A DNA stretch of 64,000 nucleotides from Saccharothrix sp. ALI-22-I (GTDB taxonomy: Bacteria > Actinomycetota > Actinomycetes > Mycobacteriales > Pseudonocardiaceae), in contig NZ_MTQP01000048.1 in assembly GCF_001984175.1 (NCBI RefSeq), forward strand, positions 1-64,000, in the 5' to 3' direction. Shown here piece after piece: positions 16,405-25,342 of this stretch. The notes under the pieces were generated by a model that saw nothing but the letters and a program-made list of their open reading frames with translations, had not been told where the DNA came from and did not search any database. How positions within the stretch are numbered: the first letter of the stretch is position 1; each line of letters starts with the position of its first letter. The translations under genes were made by a program, and so were the position numbers.

Positions 16405-17743
16405 CCGCCGCCGCCAGCGCCTCGTGGTCGGCGGACGTCTGGTCGGCGTAGTCCAGCGCGTACCGGGCGATCGCCTCGTCCAGCTCGTCGCCGTCCTCGC
16501 AGTACCCGGCCAGCAGCCGGGGGTCCACCGACCGGCTGTGCGCGCGGGCCAGCAGCGCGCCCGCGAGTCGGCCGTAGTCGTCCAGGTCGTCCCGCTTCAA
16601 CGTGGTCGCGTCGATCTCGCCCTTGCGGTTGCGGAACTGGCGGACGATGTACGGGCGTCCGTCGATGGTGGTCCAGCCGAGCAGGATGTCCGTCTCCGCC
16701 TGCACGAGCCGCGCGCCGTGCACGATCCGCTTGCCCTCGTGCTTCACCGCCGGAGCACCCAGGAACGGCGCCAGCGCGGAAGGCCTGGCCTCCTTGGCCT
16801 GGAGCACCAGCGCCTCCTCACCGTTGCCGTGCAACAGGATCAGGAAGTTGCGGCAGCCGACGCTGCCGGTGCCGACCACGCGGAACGCCACGTCGGACAC
16901 GCCGTAGCGCATGATCAGGTTGTACCGGGACTCACGCAGAGTGTCCACATAGGACGGCAAGGCGTCGACGACGGACTGTGCGGCCTCCGGGGAGATCCGG
17001 GTCAGCACCGGCGGGTCGGCGACGAACCGGATGTGCTCGCCCTCGCGCCGGGTCCACTTCGCCGCCACCCGGGCGCTGGTGTTCTTGCGCGCCTTGGACG
17101 CGGCCTTGCTGAAGTTGTCCAGCAGGTCGTCGGCCCTGGTCTTGGTCAGCACCGACTCGTCGAACAACGCGCTCCACGAGTCCAGGAACGGGATCTGGGC
17201 CAGGTGGCGTACCGCGTCACGGTAGGCGTGCACCGCGTCGGACGCCGCGTCGCGGCAGCCCTTCTCCGATACGCCGCCCTCCCGGCCGGCCAGCACCAGC
17301 GACGTCGCCAGCCGCTTCAGGTCCCACTCCCACGGGCCGGGCAGCGTCTCGTCGAAATCGTTGATGTCCATCACGATCTGGCCCTCGGGCGTGCCGTAGA
17401 GGCCGAAGTTCGCCGCGTGCGCGTCGCCGCACAACTGCGCGTCCTGCCCGCTGCGCGCGCCGACGGCGAGGTCGCCCGCCATCAGCCCGGCGCTGCCCCG
17501 GAAGAACGCGAACGGCGAGGCGAGCATCCGGCCGGTCCGCAGCGGCACCAGTTCGGGCAGCCGGCCGGCGTTCGACGTGCCCATGAACTCGACCACGGTC
17601 GGCCGGTCCGGCGCGAGCGGCATCTTGCGGTGCGCCTCGTGGCTCACCGCCGCACGCAACTCGCGGCCGCGCGCCAGGACCTCTTCCGGTTCGACCCAGT
17701 GGCCCAGCGCGACGGCCGCTTCAGCCCGCTTCCGTTCACCCAT
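16370..17743 (-). CDS. DUF2252 protein (kinase-like fold)
   Basis: The 457-residue protein has the DUF2252 signatures FMGTSNAGRLPELVPLRTGRM, FAFFRGSAGLMAGDL and CGDAHAANFGLYGTPEG. These are followed by MDINDFDETLPGPWEWDLKRLATSL. The CGDAHAxNFG and INDFDE motifs resemble the catalytic and metal-binding loops of aminoglycoside-kinase-like proteins, suggesting phosphotransfer to an unknown substrate. No signal peptide is present. It lies tail-to-tail over the ceramidase gene end. Confidence 0.88.
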   Translation of the reverse strand: MGERKRAEAAVALGHWVEPEEVLARGRELRAAVSHEAHRKMPLAPDRPTVVEFMGTSNAGRLPELVPLRTGRMLASPFAFFRGSAGLMAGDLAVGARSGQDAQLCGDAHAANFGLYGTPEGQIVMDINDFDETLPGPWEWDLKRLATSLVLAGREGGVSEKGCRDAASDAVHAYRDAVRHLAQIPFLDSWSALFDESVLTKTRADDLLDNFSKAASKARKNTSARVAAKWTRREGEHIRFVADPPVLTRISPEAAQSVVDALPSYVDTLRESRYNLIMRYGVSDVAFRVVGTGSVGCRNFLILLHGNGEEALVLQAKEARPSALAPFLGAPAVKHEGKRIVHGARLVQAETDILLGWTTIDGRPYIVRQFRNRKGEIDATTLKRDDLDDYGRLAGALLARAHSRSVDPRLLAGYCEDGDELDEAIARYALDYADQTSADHEALAAAVRSGRLPAEIE

Positions 17744-17805
17744 GTGGGTAAGGATGCCTGGCGGGACGACCAGATACGCCTACCTCGACACGTCTGTGAC
17801 CTGGG

Positions 17806-19029
17806 TTAACGCTGCGTGCTCAACACCTCGCCGATAGCGTCGATCCCCCGGTCCAACTCCTCACGCGTGATCACGAGCGGAGGAGCGACACGCAGGGTGG
17901 TGTCCTGGGTCTCCTTGCACAGCACGCCGAGCCCGGCCAGCGCCTCCGACACCGCACGGCCACGCGGCCCACCGGGCGCGATCTCCACACCGGCCCACAG
18001 CCCGCGCCCGCGCACCCCGGACAGGCCGTGACCGACCAGCTCGCCGAGCCGCGCGTGCAGGTGGGCGCCCAACTCGCGGGACCGCTCCTGGAACTCGCCG
18101 GTCGCCAGCAGCCGCACCACCGCCCGGCCGACCGCGCAGGCCAGCGGGTTGCCGCCGAACGTCGAGCCGTGCTCACCGGGCCGCAGCACGCCCAGCACCG
18201 CGCGGCTGCCGACCACCGCGGACACCGGCACGATGCCGCCGCCCAGCGCCTTGCCCAGCGTGTACAGGTCGGCCCGCACGCCGTCGTGGTCCAGCGCCAG
18301 CACGTCCCCGGTGCGGCCCAGCCCGGACTGGATCTCGTCCGCGATCAGCAGCACGTTGTGCTCGTCACACAGCGCCCGCGCGCCCGCCAGGTACCCCGCC
18401 GGCGGCACGACCACGCCCGCCTCGCCCTGGATCGGCTCCAGCAGCACGGCCGCCGTCCGCTCCGTGATCGCGTCCCGCAGCGCGTCCAGCGACCCGTACT
18501 CGACGACCTTGAAGCCCGGCGTGAACGGCCCGAAGTCGTTGCGCGCGACGTCGTCGGTGGAGAAGGAGACGATGGTGGTCGTCCGGCCGTGGAAGTTCGA
18601 CCCGGCGACCACGATCTCGGCGGTGCCGTTCGGCACGCCCTTCACCCGGTACGCCCACTTGCGGGCGACCTTGATCGCCGACTCCACGGCCTCCGCGCCG
18701 GAGTTCATCGCGAGCACCATCTCGGTGCCGGTCAGCTCGGCCAGCTCGCGGCAGAACGGGCCGAACTGGTCGTGGTGGAACGCGCGGCTGGTCAGCGTGA
18801 CCCGGCCCAGTTGCTCGACCGCGGCGGCCACCAGGTCCGGGTGGCGGTGCCCGAAGTTCAGCGACGAGTAGCCGGACAGGAAGTCCAGGTACCGGCGCCC
18901 CTCGACGTCGGTGACCCACGCGCCCTCGCCGTGGGAGATCACCACCGGCAGCGGGTGGTAGTTGTGCGTGCTCCATTCCTCGTCGAGCGCGATGAACTGC
19001 TGGGAGGTGGGAGCGACGGTGGCGGTCAT
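17806..19029 (-). CDS. rocD: Ornithine aminotransferase
   Basis: The 407-residue protein is a class III PLP aminotransferase. It shows SGYSSLNFGHRHP, MNSGAEAVESAIK, GSNFHGRTTTIVSFS, LIADEIQSGLGRTG and YTLGKALGGG with the PLP Lys. The Tyr/Ser-rich YSSLNFGH segment and DEEWSTHNYHPLPVV start are typical of RocD. It converts ornithine and 2-oxoglutarate to glutamate semialdehyde and glutamate in arginine breakdown. No arginase is adjacent. The start is ATG 19029. Repeated TTGCGC motifs upstream are candidate regulator sites. Confidence 0.93.
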   Translation of the reverse strand: MTATVAPTSQQFIALDEEWSTHNYHPLPVVISHGEGAWVTDVEGRRYLDFLSGYSSLNFGHRHPDLVAAAVEQLGRVTLTSRAFHHDQFGPFCRELAELTGTEMVLAMNSGAEAVESAIKVARKWAYRVKGVPNGTAEIVVAGSNFHGRTTTIVSFSTDDVARNDFGPFTPGFKVVEYGSLDALRDAITERTAAVLLEPIQGEAGVVVPPAGYLAGARALCDEHNVLLIADEIQSGLGRTGDVLALDHDGVRADLYTLGKALGGGIVPVSAVVGSRAVLGVLRPGEHGSTFGGNPLACAVGRAVVRLLATGEFQERSRELGAHLHARLGELVGHGLSGVRGRGLWAGVEIAPGGPRGRAVSEALAGLGVLCKETQDTTLRVAPPLVITREELDRGIDAIGEVLSTQR

Positions 19030-19074
19030 GTCACCAGGCTAAAGGGCCCGCGCCAGCGATTTCATCCGCCGGCC

Positions 19075-19103
19075 GTTGCGCGTCCGGCATGTTCGTTGCG
19101 CAA
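19075..19103. promoter_or_regulatory. Paired TTGCGC motifs in the rocD/ppk2 divergent region
   Basis: GTTGCGC at 19075-19081 and the palindrome TTGCGCAA at 19096-19103 lie 21 bp apart, between rocD and ppk2. The same GTTGCGC word recurs twice around the ppk2 stop (20033-20060). Spacing of two helical turns fits a dimeric regulator such as Lrp/AsnC, but this is only inferred. Confidence 0.35.
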
Positions 19104-19170
19104 TCAAGCTGTTTCGCGGCGATCCGTTGTGCCGGGGGTAGAGCCCTGGCCGGACGGCTACCCTCCGACG

Positions 19171-20040
19171 ATGGCCAAGAAGTCCACGCAGGTCCAGTCG
19201 GTATCCGACACCTTCCGGGTGCACCCGGAGGACTTCGACCTCGCCAAGGTGGATCCGGCCGCGACGCCGGTCGGCCCGGAGTCGAAGGCCGAGGCCGCCG
19301 AGGACATGAGGACGATCGGCGACGAGCTGGACGCGCTCCAGGAGGCGCTGTACGCGGAGGGCGTCGGCGGCGGGCGTCGGCGGGTGCTGCTGGTGCTCCA
19401 GGGCATGGACACCTCCGGCAAGGGCGGCACGATCCGGCACGTCACCGGCCTGGTCAACCCGCAGGGCCTGCACATCTCCTCGTTCAAGAAGCCGACCCGC
19501 GCCGAGATGCGGCACGACTTCCTGTGGCGGGTCCGCCGGCGGGTGCCGCTGCCCGGCTACATCGGCGTGTTCGACCGGTCGCACTACGAGGACGTGCTGG
19601 TCACTCGGGTGGACAACCTCGTGCCGTCGACCGAGTGGCGGCGCCGGTACCGGCAGATCAACGCCTTCGAGGCCGAACTGGCCGACCAGGGCGTGACCAC
19701 GATCAAGTGCTTCCTGCACATCTCGCCGGAACGGCAGCGGGAACGGCTCGTCGCCCGGCTGGAGGACCCGCTCAAGCGGTGGAAGTACAACCCGCAGGAC
19801 CTCCAGGCGCGGGCCAAGTTCTCCCGCTACCAGCTGGCCTACCAGGACGCGCTGGTCAAGTGCGCGACGCCGGTCGCGCCGTGGTTCGCGGTGCCGTCGG
19901 ACCGCAAGTGGTACCGCAACTGGGTCGTGGCCCGGCTGCTCCTGGAGACGCTGCGCGATCTCGCGCCCGCGTACCCGGAGTTCTCCTACGATCCGGCCGT
20001 CGAGTTGGAACGGCTCCGGGAATCCGACCCGTTGCGCTGA
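19171..20040 (+). CDS. ppk2: Polyphosphate kinase 2 family protein
   Basis: The 289-residue protein is a single PPK2 domain with Walker A LQGMDTSGKGG and a lid region with Arg residues (FLWRVRRRVP). Walker B is FDRSHYEDVL. The C-terminal RWKYNPQDLQAR and DRKWYRNWVVARLLLETL blocks are also present. PPK2 enzymes transfer phosphate from polyphosphate to nucleotides (AMP, ADP or GDP); the subclass cannot be fixed by eye. ATG 19171 is used. It is divergent from rocD. Confidence 0.93.
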   Translation: MAKKSTQVQSVSDTFRVHPEDFDLAKVDPAATPVGPESKAEAAEDMRTIGDELDALQEALYAEGVGGGRRRVLLVLQGMDTSGKGGTIRHVTGLVNPQGLHISSFKKPTRAEMRHDFLWRVRRRVPLPGYIGVFDRSHYEDVLVTRVDNLVPSTEWRRRYRQINAFEAELADQGVTTIKCFLHISPERQRERLVARLEDPLKRWKYNPQDLQARAKFSRYQLAYQDALVKCATPVAPWFAVPSDRKWYRNWVVARLLLETLRDLAPAYPEFSYDPAVELERLRESDPLR

Positions 20041-20126
20041 ACGCAATCTTCGTTGCGCTTCTTGCTTTCACGTCGTGATCCAGTCCACTGTGGGACCCGC
20101 CGCGGGTGATCGAGCGGAGGTTCGGT

Positions 20127-21266
20127 GTGGTTGTGGACAGGCGTCGGTTCCTGGGGGCCGTTGGTGTGGGAGCGGGGATGTTGATGACCGAGGGTGTCGC
20201 CGGAGCGGAAGAGGGCGGAGCGGGCGGGTCACGTGCGGAGGTCCGCGTCTACCTGGGCACCTACACCTCCTGGCCGGGCGGTGGCACGGGCATCGGGCTC
20301 GGCGCGTACGACACCGCCACCGGCGGGCTGCGCGTGACCGGCGTGGTGGAGGACGTGCCGAACCCGTCGTTCGTGATCGCCGCGGGACGGCGGGTGTACG
20401 CGGTCAACGAGCAGTCCGACGGCGGCGTCACCGCGCTGGCGGTCGGCCCGGACGGCGTGCCGAAGGTGATCAACAGCCAGAGCACCGGCGGCGCGGACCC
20501 GTGCCACCTGGCCCTGCACAAGGGTTTCCTGCTGTCGGCGAACTACAGCTCGGGCAGCGTGTCCGTGCACCCGGTGCGGCCCGACGGCGGGCTGGGCGAG
20601 CGCACCGACCTGGCCGTGCACCGGGGCGCCGGACCGGACCCGGACCGGCAGGAGGCGCCGCACGCGCACCAGGTGCTGCCCGACCCGACCGGCGAGTTCG
20701 TGCTGGCCGTCGACCTGGGCACCGACTCGGTCTACAGCTACCGGCTCAGCGACCAGGGCAAGCTCACCCCGGCCGGCACCGCCCGCGTGCACGCCGGCGC
20801 GGGGCCGCGGCACCTGGCGTTCCACCCGTCCGGGAAGTTCGCCTACATCGCCAACGAGCTCGACTCCACGATCGTGGTGGCGGCCTACGACCGCGGTGCG
20901 CTCAAGCCCGGCCAGAAGGTGAGCACGCTGCCCGCCGGCGCGCCGACCACACCGCGCAACTACCCGGCCGAGATCCTGGTGTCGGCGGACGGCCGGTTCG
21001 CCTACCTGTCCAACCGGGGCCACGACAGCGTGGCCGTGTTCGCGGTGGAACGCGGTGGCGCGGCGCTGCGGCTGGTCGAGGCGACGCCGGTGGGCGGGAA
21101 GTTCCCCCGGCACATCACGTTGGACGCGACCGGGCGGTTCCTGCTCGCGGCCAACCAGAACTCCGACAACATCACCACGTTCGCCGTCGACCGGGCGACC
21201 GGGAAGCTGCGCCAGGTAGGCACGGTCGACGCGCCGATCCCGGTGTGCGTCGCACTGAAGGGTTAA
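20127..21266 (+). CDS. Tat-exported lactonase-family beta-propeller
   Basis: GTG 20127 lies 6 nt after GGAGG and gives a twin-arginine signal (DRRRFLGAVGVGAG). This favours it over the GTG at 20106. The mature part has the repeated blades of the YbhE/6-phosphogluconolactonase family: YLGTYTS, FVIAAGRRVYAVNE, HAHQVLPDPTGEFVLAVDLG and ILVSADGRFAYLSNRGHDS. The C-terminal blade is LLAANQNSDNITTFAVD. In the cytoplasm such enzymes open 6-phosphogluconolactone. A Tat-exported form probably acts on another extracellular lactone or is a binding scaffold. Confidence 0.88.
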   Translation: MVVDRRRFLGAVGVGAGMLMTEGVAGAEEGGAGGSRAEVRVYLGTYTSWPGGGTGIGLGAYDTATGGLRVTGVVEDVPNPSFVIAAGRRVYAVNEQSDGGVTALAVGPDGVPKVINSQSTGGADPCHLALHKGFLLSANYSSGSVSVHPVRPDGGLGERTDLAVHRGAGPDPDRQEAPHAHQVLPDPTGEFVLAVDLGTDSVYSYRLSDQGKLTPAGTARVHAGAGPRHLAFHPSGKFAYIANELDSTIVVAAYDRGALKPGQKVSTLPAGAPTTPRNYPAEILVSADGRFAYLSNRGHDSVAVFAVERGGAALRLVEATPVGGKFPRHITLDATGRFLLAANQNSDNITTFAVDRATGKLRQVGTVDAPIPVCVALKG

Positions 21267-21321
21267 CTCCCGTCGGGTTAACTTCGGCCGGTGGCACAGT
21301 CCACAGTGGTACGCCGGGTTC

Positions 21322-22062
21322 ATGAAGATGCTGGCGTTGGCACTGCTGATGGCCCTGACCCCGGCCCCGGCCGCACCGGAGCTCGTCGCGTTGGGTGATT
21401 CCTACGCGGCGGGCACCGGCGCGGGCGACGAGGCGTCCGACGCCTGCCGGCAGAGTCCGCACGCCCACCCGAGACTGTGGGCGCGGCGCAACGGCGCGTC
21501 CCTGGTGCCGGCCGCGTGCTCGGGGGCCGACACGGTCGCGGTGGCCAAGCAGGCGGAGCGCATCACGCCGTCCGCCACGCTGGTCACCATCACGGCGGGC
21601 GGCAACGACGCCGGGTTCACGGACGTCATGACGACCTGCACGATCAGCGGCGACGACGAGTGCGTGCAGCGGACCGGCACGGCGGAGCGGTTCATCCGGG
21701 ACGAGCTGCCCGGCCGGCTGGACGCGCTGTACGAGGCGGTGCGCGACCGGACGTCGGCCAAGGTGGTCGTGCTCGGCTACCCGCGGCTGTTCTCGTTCGA
21801 GTCGTGGTGCCTGATGAGCGGGGCGAAGCGGCAGGCGGTGAACCGTGCGGCCGATCTGATGGCCGACGTGACGGGCGCGCGGGCCCGTGCGGCCGGGTTC
21901 AGGTTCGTCGACGTCCGCAAGGCGTTCGACGGTCACGGCGCGTGCGCCGACGAGCCGTGGGTGAACGGCCTGGTGCTGGTCCCCGTCGAGCGCTCGTACC
22001 ACCCGAACCGCGCCGGCCACGAGTCCGGCTACCTCCCGGAGCTGACCGCAGCCACCTCATAA
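21322..22062 (+). CDS. Secreted SGNH/GDSL hydrolase
   Basis: The 246-residue protein has a short signal (KMLALALLMALTPAPAAP). Block I is VALGDSYAAGTGAG with the nucleophile Ser, followed by a Gly (TITAGGNDAGF) and Asn. The C-terminal SYHPNRAGHESGY carries the Asp-equivalent/His pair. Cys residues suggest disulphides (ACRQ, ACSG, TTCT, DECV). This fits the secreted Streptomyces-type esterase/lipase group. The start is ATG 21322, 55 bp after the lactonase stop, so the two may be co-transcribed. Confidence 0.9.
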   Translation: MKMLALALLMALTPAPAAPELVALGDSYAAGTGAGDEASDACRQSPHAHPRLWARRNGASLVPAACSGADTVAVAKQAERITPSATLVTITAGGNDAGFTDVMTTCTISGDDECVQRTGTAERFIRDELPGRLDALYEAVRDRTSAKVVVLGYPRLFSFESWCLMSGAKRQAVNRAADLMADVTGARARAAGFRFVDVRKAFDGHGACADEPWVNGLVLVPVERSYHPNRAGHESGYLPELTAATS

Positions 22063-22092
22063 CCAATTGGCGGCCTGGGGTGTCGATTGACG

Positions 22093-22899
22093 ATGATGCC
22101 GGGCGTGAACCCTACGAATGGGCTTCGGCAGGTCGCGGCCACGCGTTACGTCACGCCCTTCCGGGAGGGTGGCTCGCTGCCCGGCCTGGTCGAAGCCGAC
22201 GATCTCGGTATGTACGTGCTCAAGTTCCGCGGCGCGGGCCAGGGCGTGAAGGCCCTGATCGCCGAGATCGTGGTCGGCGAACTCGCCCGCCGCCTCGGCT
22301 TCCGGGTGCCGGAGATCGTGCTGGTCGAGCTGGACCCGGAACTGGGCCGGTCCGAGCCGGACCAGGAGGTGCAGGAGCTGCTCAAAGCCAGTGGCGGGCT
22401 GAACCTGGGGTTGGACTACCTGCCCGGCTCGTTCGACTACAACCCGGTGGTGCGGGAGCCCGGCGCCGACCTCGCCGCCCGGCTGCTGTGGCTGGACGCG
22501 CTCACGCTCAACGTGGACCGCAGCTGGCGCAACCCGAACACCCTGCTGTGGCACCGGGAGCTGTGGCTGATCGACCACGGCGCCTCGCTGTACTTCCACC
22601 ACTCGTGGCGGCCGGAGAGGTTCCCGGCGGCGAGCTACCGGTTCGACGTGGCCGACCACCTGATGCTGCCGTTCGCGGGCGACCTGGCCGAGGCGGACGC
22701 CGAGCTGTCCGCCCGCGTCACGCCCGAGCTGGTGCGCGAGGTGCTGGCGCTGGTGCCGGACCAGTGGCTCGCCAAGGACGAGACGTTCGGCACACCGGAC
22801 GCCGTGCGCGGGGCGTACGAATCGTTCTTCACCGCCCGCCTGGCCGCGCCGCGGACGTGGGTCGAACCACTGGAGGCCGCACGTGCCGCACGTGTTTGA
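22093..22899 (+). CDS. HipA-like kinase without HipB partner
   Basis: The 268-residue protein has an N-terminal YVLKFRGAGQGVKALIAEIVVGELARRLG. A core follows with LNVDRSWRNPNTLLW and LWLIDHGASLYFHH, which correspond to the catalytic Asp/Asn loop and the metal-binding Asp of HipA-type Ser/Thr kinases. No HTH antitoxin is adjacent. The neighbour is DUF3037, whose start overlaps the end of this gene by 17 bp, so the two are translationally coupled. ATG 22093 is chosen over TTG 22087 or ATG 22096. Confidence 0.8.
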   Translation: MMPGVNPTNGLRQVAATRYVTPFREGGSLPGLVEADDLGMYVLKFRGAGQGVKALIAEIVVGELARRLGFRVPEIVLVELDPELGRSEPDQEVQELLKASGGLNLGLDYLPGSFDYNPVVREPGADLAARLLWLDALTLNVDRSWRNPNTLLWHRELWLIDHGASLYFHHSWRPERFPAASYRFDVADHLMLPFAGDLAEADAELSARVTPELVREVLALVPDQWLAKDETFGTPDAVRGAYESFFTARLAAPRTWVEPLEAARAARV

Positions 22900-23272
22900 G
22901 TACGCGCTGCTGCGCGCCGTGCCGCGGCAGGAACGCGGCGAGTTCGTCAACGTCGGGGTGCTGGTCTACTGCCCGGCGCTGGACTTCCTCGGCGCCCGCG
23001 TGCACGTGGACGAGCAGCGGGTCCTGGCGCTGGACCCGTTCCTGGACGTGGAGGTGCTGCGGGCGAACCTGGATCACCTGGGACTGTCGTGCGACGGCGT
23101 GCCGACGGCGGGCCCGGTGTCCCGCACGTCACCGGGCCAGCGGTTCCGCTGGCTGACCGCGCCGCGCAGCACGATCATCCAGACCTCGCCCACGCACACC
23201 GGCCTCACCGATGATCCGGAGGCCGAGTTGAACCGCCTGCTGGCGGCGCTCGTTCTCCCCCCTGACCACTAA
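22883..23272 (+). CDS. DUF3037 protein
   Basis: The 129-residue protein opens with FEYALLRAVPRQERGEFVNVGVLVYCPALDFLGAR, the DUF3037 signature, and has an acidic helical C-terminal half. The family is repeatedly found beside HipA-like kinases (family knowledge), and here the genes overlap by 17 bp. It could be a regulator, substrate or adaptor of the kinase. No catalytic motif is recognised. Confidence 0.85.
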   Translation: MPHVFEYALLRAVPRQERGEFVNVGVLVYCPALDFLGARVHVDEQRVLALDPFLDVEVLRANLDHLGLSCDGVPTAGPVSRTSPGQRFRWLTAPRSTIIQTSPTHTGLTDDPEAELNRLLAALVLPPDH

Positions 23273-23343
23273 GGTGGCAACCTCTCGCAGCGCACCGCGT
23301 CTTTAGGTGCGAGCAGTGACCGACACACGGACGGGGTCGCTTG

Positions 23344-24462
23344 ATGAGCGCCGGATACCAGCAGGGCGGGTATCAGCAGGGCGGATACCGACAGGGCGGG
23401 CAACCGCGCCAGGGCGGTCCCCGGCAGCGGGGTCCCCAGCAGGGCGGGTACCAGCAGCCGCAGGCCGGGTACCAGCAGGCCGGACGACGTCCGGTGCCGG
23501 CGCCCAAGCGCCGCAGGCCCAGAATCGGGCGGATGATCGCCGTCGTGCTGGTCGTCCTGCTGGCGTTCGGCATCGGCATGTGGTTCTACGTGGACTCGTC
23601 GCTGCGCCGGCTCGACGCGCTGGGCGACTACGAGGGCCGGCCGGCCGACACCCCGGGCACCAACTGGCTGCTGGTCGGGTCGGACGCGCGCGACGACCTG
23701 ACCGAGGAGCAGAAGGCCCAGCTGTCCACCGGTGACGCCGGCGGGCAGCGCACGGACACCATCATGCTGCTGCACATCCCGGACGGCTCCGGGAACTCCA
23801 CTTTGGTCAGCATCCCGCGCGACTCCTATGTGGACATCCCGGGCAACGACAAGAACAAGATCAACGCGGCGTTCGCGTTCGGCGGCGCGCCGTTGCTGGT
23901 GCAGACCGTCGAAGGCGCCACGGGCATCCACATCGACCACTACATGGAGATCGGCTTCGGCGGGTTCGCCGGGATCGTGGACGCGGTCGGCGGCGTGGAC
24001 ATGTGCATCGAGGAGCCGATGCAGGACCCGTTGGCTGGCTTGGACCTCCAGCCCGGCTGCCAGGAGTTGGACGGCACGCAGGCGCTCGGTTTCGTCCGCT
24101 CGCGGGCGTTCGCCACGGCCGACCTCCAGCGGGTGGAGAACCAGCGCAAGTTCCTCGCCGCGCTGTCGGAGAAGGCGACCAGCTTCGGCACGCTGGTCAA
24201 CCCGTTCAAGGCGTTCCCGCTGCTGTTCGCGGGCACGGACTCGATCTCGGTGAACTCCGACGACCACCTGCACAACCTCGCCGGCATGGCGTTCGCCATG
24301 GGCGGGGGAGTGGACACGGTCACCGTCCCGGTGGGCGGCACACCGACCGTGCCGGGCGCGGGCTCGGTCGTGCAGTGGGACCGGGACAACGCGCTGCGCC
24401 TGTTCGGCGCCCTGGAGAAGGACGAGCCGGTGCCGACCGACCTGCTCCCGCAGCCGAAGTAG
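23344..24462 (+). CDS. LCP (LytR-CpsA-Psr) family cell-wall glycopolymer ligase
   Basis: The 372-residue protein has an N-terminal cytoplasmic tail of Gly-Tyr-Gln-Gln repeats, then a basic stretch and one TM helix (about residues 63-82). The extracellular LCP domain follows: NWLLVGSDAR, QRTDTIMLLHI, LVSIPRDSYVDIPG, NKINAAFAFGG and DLQRVENQRKFLAAL. The Asp/Arg residues that bind polyprenyl phosphate are conserved. In actinobacteria these enzymes attach arabinogalactan or teichoic polymers to peptidoglycan. ATG 23344 is used. The gene ends in a strong terminator. Confidence 0.92.
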   Translation: MSAGYQQGGYQQGGYRQGGQPRQGGPRQRGPQQGGYQQPQAGYQQAGRRPVPAPKRRRPRIGRMIAVVLVVLLAFGIGMWFYVDSSLRRLDALGDYEGRPADTPGTNWLLVGSDARDDLTEEQKAQLSTGDAGGQRTDTIMLLHIPDGSGNSTLVSIPRDSYVDIPGNDKNKINAAFAFGGAPLLVQTVEGATGIHIDHYMEIGFGGFAGIVDAVGGVDMCIEEPMQDPLAGLDLQPGCQELDGTQALGFVRSRAFATADLQRVENQRKFLAALSEKATSFGTLVNPFKAFPLLFAGTDSISVNSDDHLHNLAGMAFAMGGGVDTVTVPVGGTPTVPGAGSVVQWDRDNALRLFGALEKDEPVPTDLLPQPK

Positions 24463-24477
24463 CAGTTCTCGAACGAC

Positions 24478-24516
24478 CGGCCGCCGGGGGCATTCACGCC
24501 CCCGGCGGCCGTTTTT
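24478..24516 (+). terminator. Intrinsic terminator after the LCP gene
   Basis: CGGCCGCCGGGGGC pairs perfectly with GCCCCCGGCGGCCG across a 6-nt loop, followed by TTTTT. It lies 15 bp after the stop and is the best classical terminator in the window. Confidence 0.93.
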
Positions 24517-24598
24517 CCAGGCCGCGCGCTGGGCCGCGGTGACCGGGAGGTCGAAGCCCTCATCGCCGCACAGGAGTCCTCGGTGACCTGATCCCGGG

Positions 24599-24961
24599 TC
24601 ACCTCATCCAGTCCGGCGACGGCACGCCGGTGAAGTCGTTCCAGGCCAGGCAGTACTCCCGCGCGTGCGGGCCGACGTGCGGCCAGACCGGACGCAAGTC
24701 GAAGCCGCCGTCCCAGGCGGACAGCACGGCCTCCAGGAACCCGGTGGCCACGGCGTCCCGGCCGACCGGGTCGTCACCGGCGAGCACGCGGTCCAGCAGC
24801 CCGAGCAGCTCCGCCCGCTGCCGCTCGGTCAACTCGGCCACCCGCTCGGTGAACGACCGGCCGAGGCGGGCCAGCCGGATCGTGACGAGGTCGTCGTACT
24901 CGTCCGCCTCGGGCGCCAACCAGCCCCAGGAGTCCTCGATCTCCCGCAGCCACGCCGGCAC
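24599..24961 (-). CDS. Hypothetical acidic helical protein (120 aa)
   Basis: The best start is GTG 24961, 12 bp after the stop of the small gene upstream. The sequence is predicted helical, with PAWLREIEDSWGWLAPEADEYDDLVTIRLARLGRSF, TERQRAELLGLLDRVL and an aromatic C-terminus (VWPHVGPHAREYCLAWNDF). The style (acidic, about 120 residues, Trp-rich) resembles DUF7674-like or immunity-type proteins, but I do not recognise the family. It probably forms a two-gene unit with 24973-25146. The open frame continues upstream to 25189, in overlap with that gene. Confidence 0.55.
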   Translation of the reverse strand: MPAWLREIEDSWGWLAPEADEYDDLVTIRLARLGRSFTERVAELTERQRAELLGLLDRVLAGDDPVGRDAVATGFLEAVLSAWDGGFDLRPVWPHVGPHAREYCLAWNDFTGVPSPDWMR

Positions 24962-24972
24962 GTCGGTCGTCG

Positions 24973-25146
24973 TCAGCTCGCGTCCAGCACGTCGCCGGAG
25001 GTGTGCTCGTCGGGTGCCTCCGTCGCGGTCTCCACGGTGGCTTCCGCGACGGCGGCGGCGGTCTGCACTGCCTCGGCGGCCTCGCTGACGAGGATGATCC
25101 CCTCGAACTGGCGCAGCAGATCGTCGTAGATCGGCGTGAGTGACAC
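24973..25146 (-). CDS. Small hypothetical protein (57 aa)
   Basis: GTG 25146 is preceded by GGGGG at suitable spacing. The product starts SLTPIYDDLLRQFEGIILVSE, continues as an Ala/Val/Glu-rich helix and ends in EAPDEHTSGDVLDAS. It has no signal or TM segment. It lies just upstream of the 120-residue protein, so the pair may work together. Its small size and low complexity keep confidence moderate. Confidence 0.5.
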   Translation of the reverse strand: MSLTPIYDDLLRQFEGIILVSEAAEAVQTAAAVAEATVETATEAPDEHTSGDVLDAS

Positions 25147-25342
25147 TTGGTAACCCCCAAAACGTGGTTCGTCCCCCCGAACGGGCCAAAGCAGCCTACC
25201 TATGGCCGCACCCTCGCTTCACCCGGTATTCGACAATTGGATCACCGCCAGGCTAACTGTCGGCTAAACACACCTGCCGGCCACAGGTTGTGGCGCCCGC
25301 TCACATGGGCGGTGCACCGCAGGTCACCTAGCGTTTCCGGTC

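Noticed and set aside
24599-25189. One 196-residue protein on the minus strand
   Set aside because: Its first 75 residues are Arg-rich and overlap the small gene at 24973-25146, which has a good ribosome site. Two genes fit better.
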